A DNA stretch of 64,000 nt from Planctomycetales bacterium 10988 (lineage in GTDB: Bacteria > Planctomycetota > Planctomycetia > Pirellulales > Pb10988), in NCBI GenBank assembly GCA_009664345.1, contig CP043547.1, positions 5,050,709 through 5,114,708 of the forward strand. Direction: 5' to 3'. Shown here piece by piece: positions 63,852-64,000 of the stretch. Position 1 is the first letter of the stretch; every line of letters begins with the position of its first letter. Both the position numbers and the translations under genes were made by a program. Below the pieces are notes generated by a model. The model saw nothing but the letters and a program-made list of their open reading frames with translations. It was not told the origin of the DNA and searched no databases.

Positions 63852-64000
63852 ATGTTTGGCAACTCGGCTTTTATCAAAAAGTGCTTTTTACTTTATTGTG
63901 CGATCGCCGTACTTTTGGGAAGCGAGCCTTCGGCACGTGCCGCGGTGGACTTAGTCACTCCACATGCGCGCACGGCGAAGTATCTGCAGGGCTTGCGAGA
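63852..64000 (+). CDS. Exported protein, 3' truncated by window edge
   Basis: Only 49 codons are visible: a signal peptide (FIKKCFLLYCAIAVLLGSEP, cleavage near ARA-AVD) and DLVTPHARTAKYLQGLR. GGAAGAG lies 5 bases before the ATG, and the gene starts 1 base after the ExbD stop, so it belongs to the ExbB/ExbD operon. The family cannot be told from this fragment. Confidence 0.7.
   Translation, partial: MFGNSAFIKKCFLLYCAIAVLLGSEPSARAAVDLVTPHARTAKYLQGLR

Overview
This 64 kb window looks like chromosome from a member of the Planctomycetota, possibly Gemmatales-like. The sequence shows several hallmarks: secreted proteins that start with an LExLExRxLL-type motif, giant ELWxxDGT/FG-GAP surface proteins, a TIGR02996 repeat-companion domain fused to leucine-rich repeats, a DUF1080 protein, a zinc-ribbon/HEAT protein, and many starts without a clear Shine-Dalgarno. 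No rRNA, CRISPR array or replication origin was seen. The species cannot be named from the sequence.

Layout. 0-13 kb: a 5'-truncated GH63/MGH1-like glucosidase, an Imm22-like protein, a CAP/DUF4214 secreted protein, an Ldh_2 dehydrogenase, an Arg/Glu-rich secreted TPR protein, a TPR lipoprotein, a DUF1080 protein, a second Imm22-like protein, metF and a TIGR02996/LRR protein. 13.3-18.1 kb: an interrupted double-CXXCG gene, an intact IS5-family element with a CTAG duplication, then a visibly GC-richer block with an unknown gene, a sigma-70-like regulator and an unknown protein with a distant DHH/MYG1-like look. 18.3-37.3 kb: three giant paralogous ELWxxDGT proteins and a truncated fourth copy, sharing a promoter, leader, N-terminus and (in the three complete genes) a C-terminal tail; fragments of dead insertion sequences lie between copies three and four. 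37.3-38.9 kb: an IS5-family element with a frameshifted transposase.

39-48.8 kb: trxB, cstA, a four-helix-bundle (S23) gene flanked by purine-rich inverted repeats, a Cys-rich secreted barrel-like protein, a UbiA-type prenyltransferase, a small protein, a CpaF/TadA-type ATPase and an AAA+ ATPase. 49.1-54.7 kb: an accessory island between tRNA-Arg(CCU) and tRNA-Ser(GCU) holding small unknown genes, an ankyrin protein, a gene split by another IS5-family element, a small HTH protein and a tyrosine recombinase. 55-64 kb: an M24 peptidase, then a same-strand series: zinc-ribbon/HEAT protein, GT2 plus DUF2304, VWA protein, TPR protein, an ExbB/TolQ channel, two ExbD/TolR proteins and the start of an exported protein.

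The strongest signals for a second look are: (1) the giant surface proteins, in which ELW units (17 plus a terminal half unit) and FG-GAP units (5) are constant while the Ig-like stalk between them varies from 2 to 8 domains; (2) a family of short intergenic elements whose ends match the terminal inverted repeats of the IS at 51.3 kb, so they are probably MITEs mobilised by it; (3) the GC-rich block with a sigma-like regulator and an unknown partner; (4) several immunity-like genes without visible toxins. All counts and alignments were made by eye.
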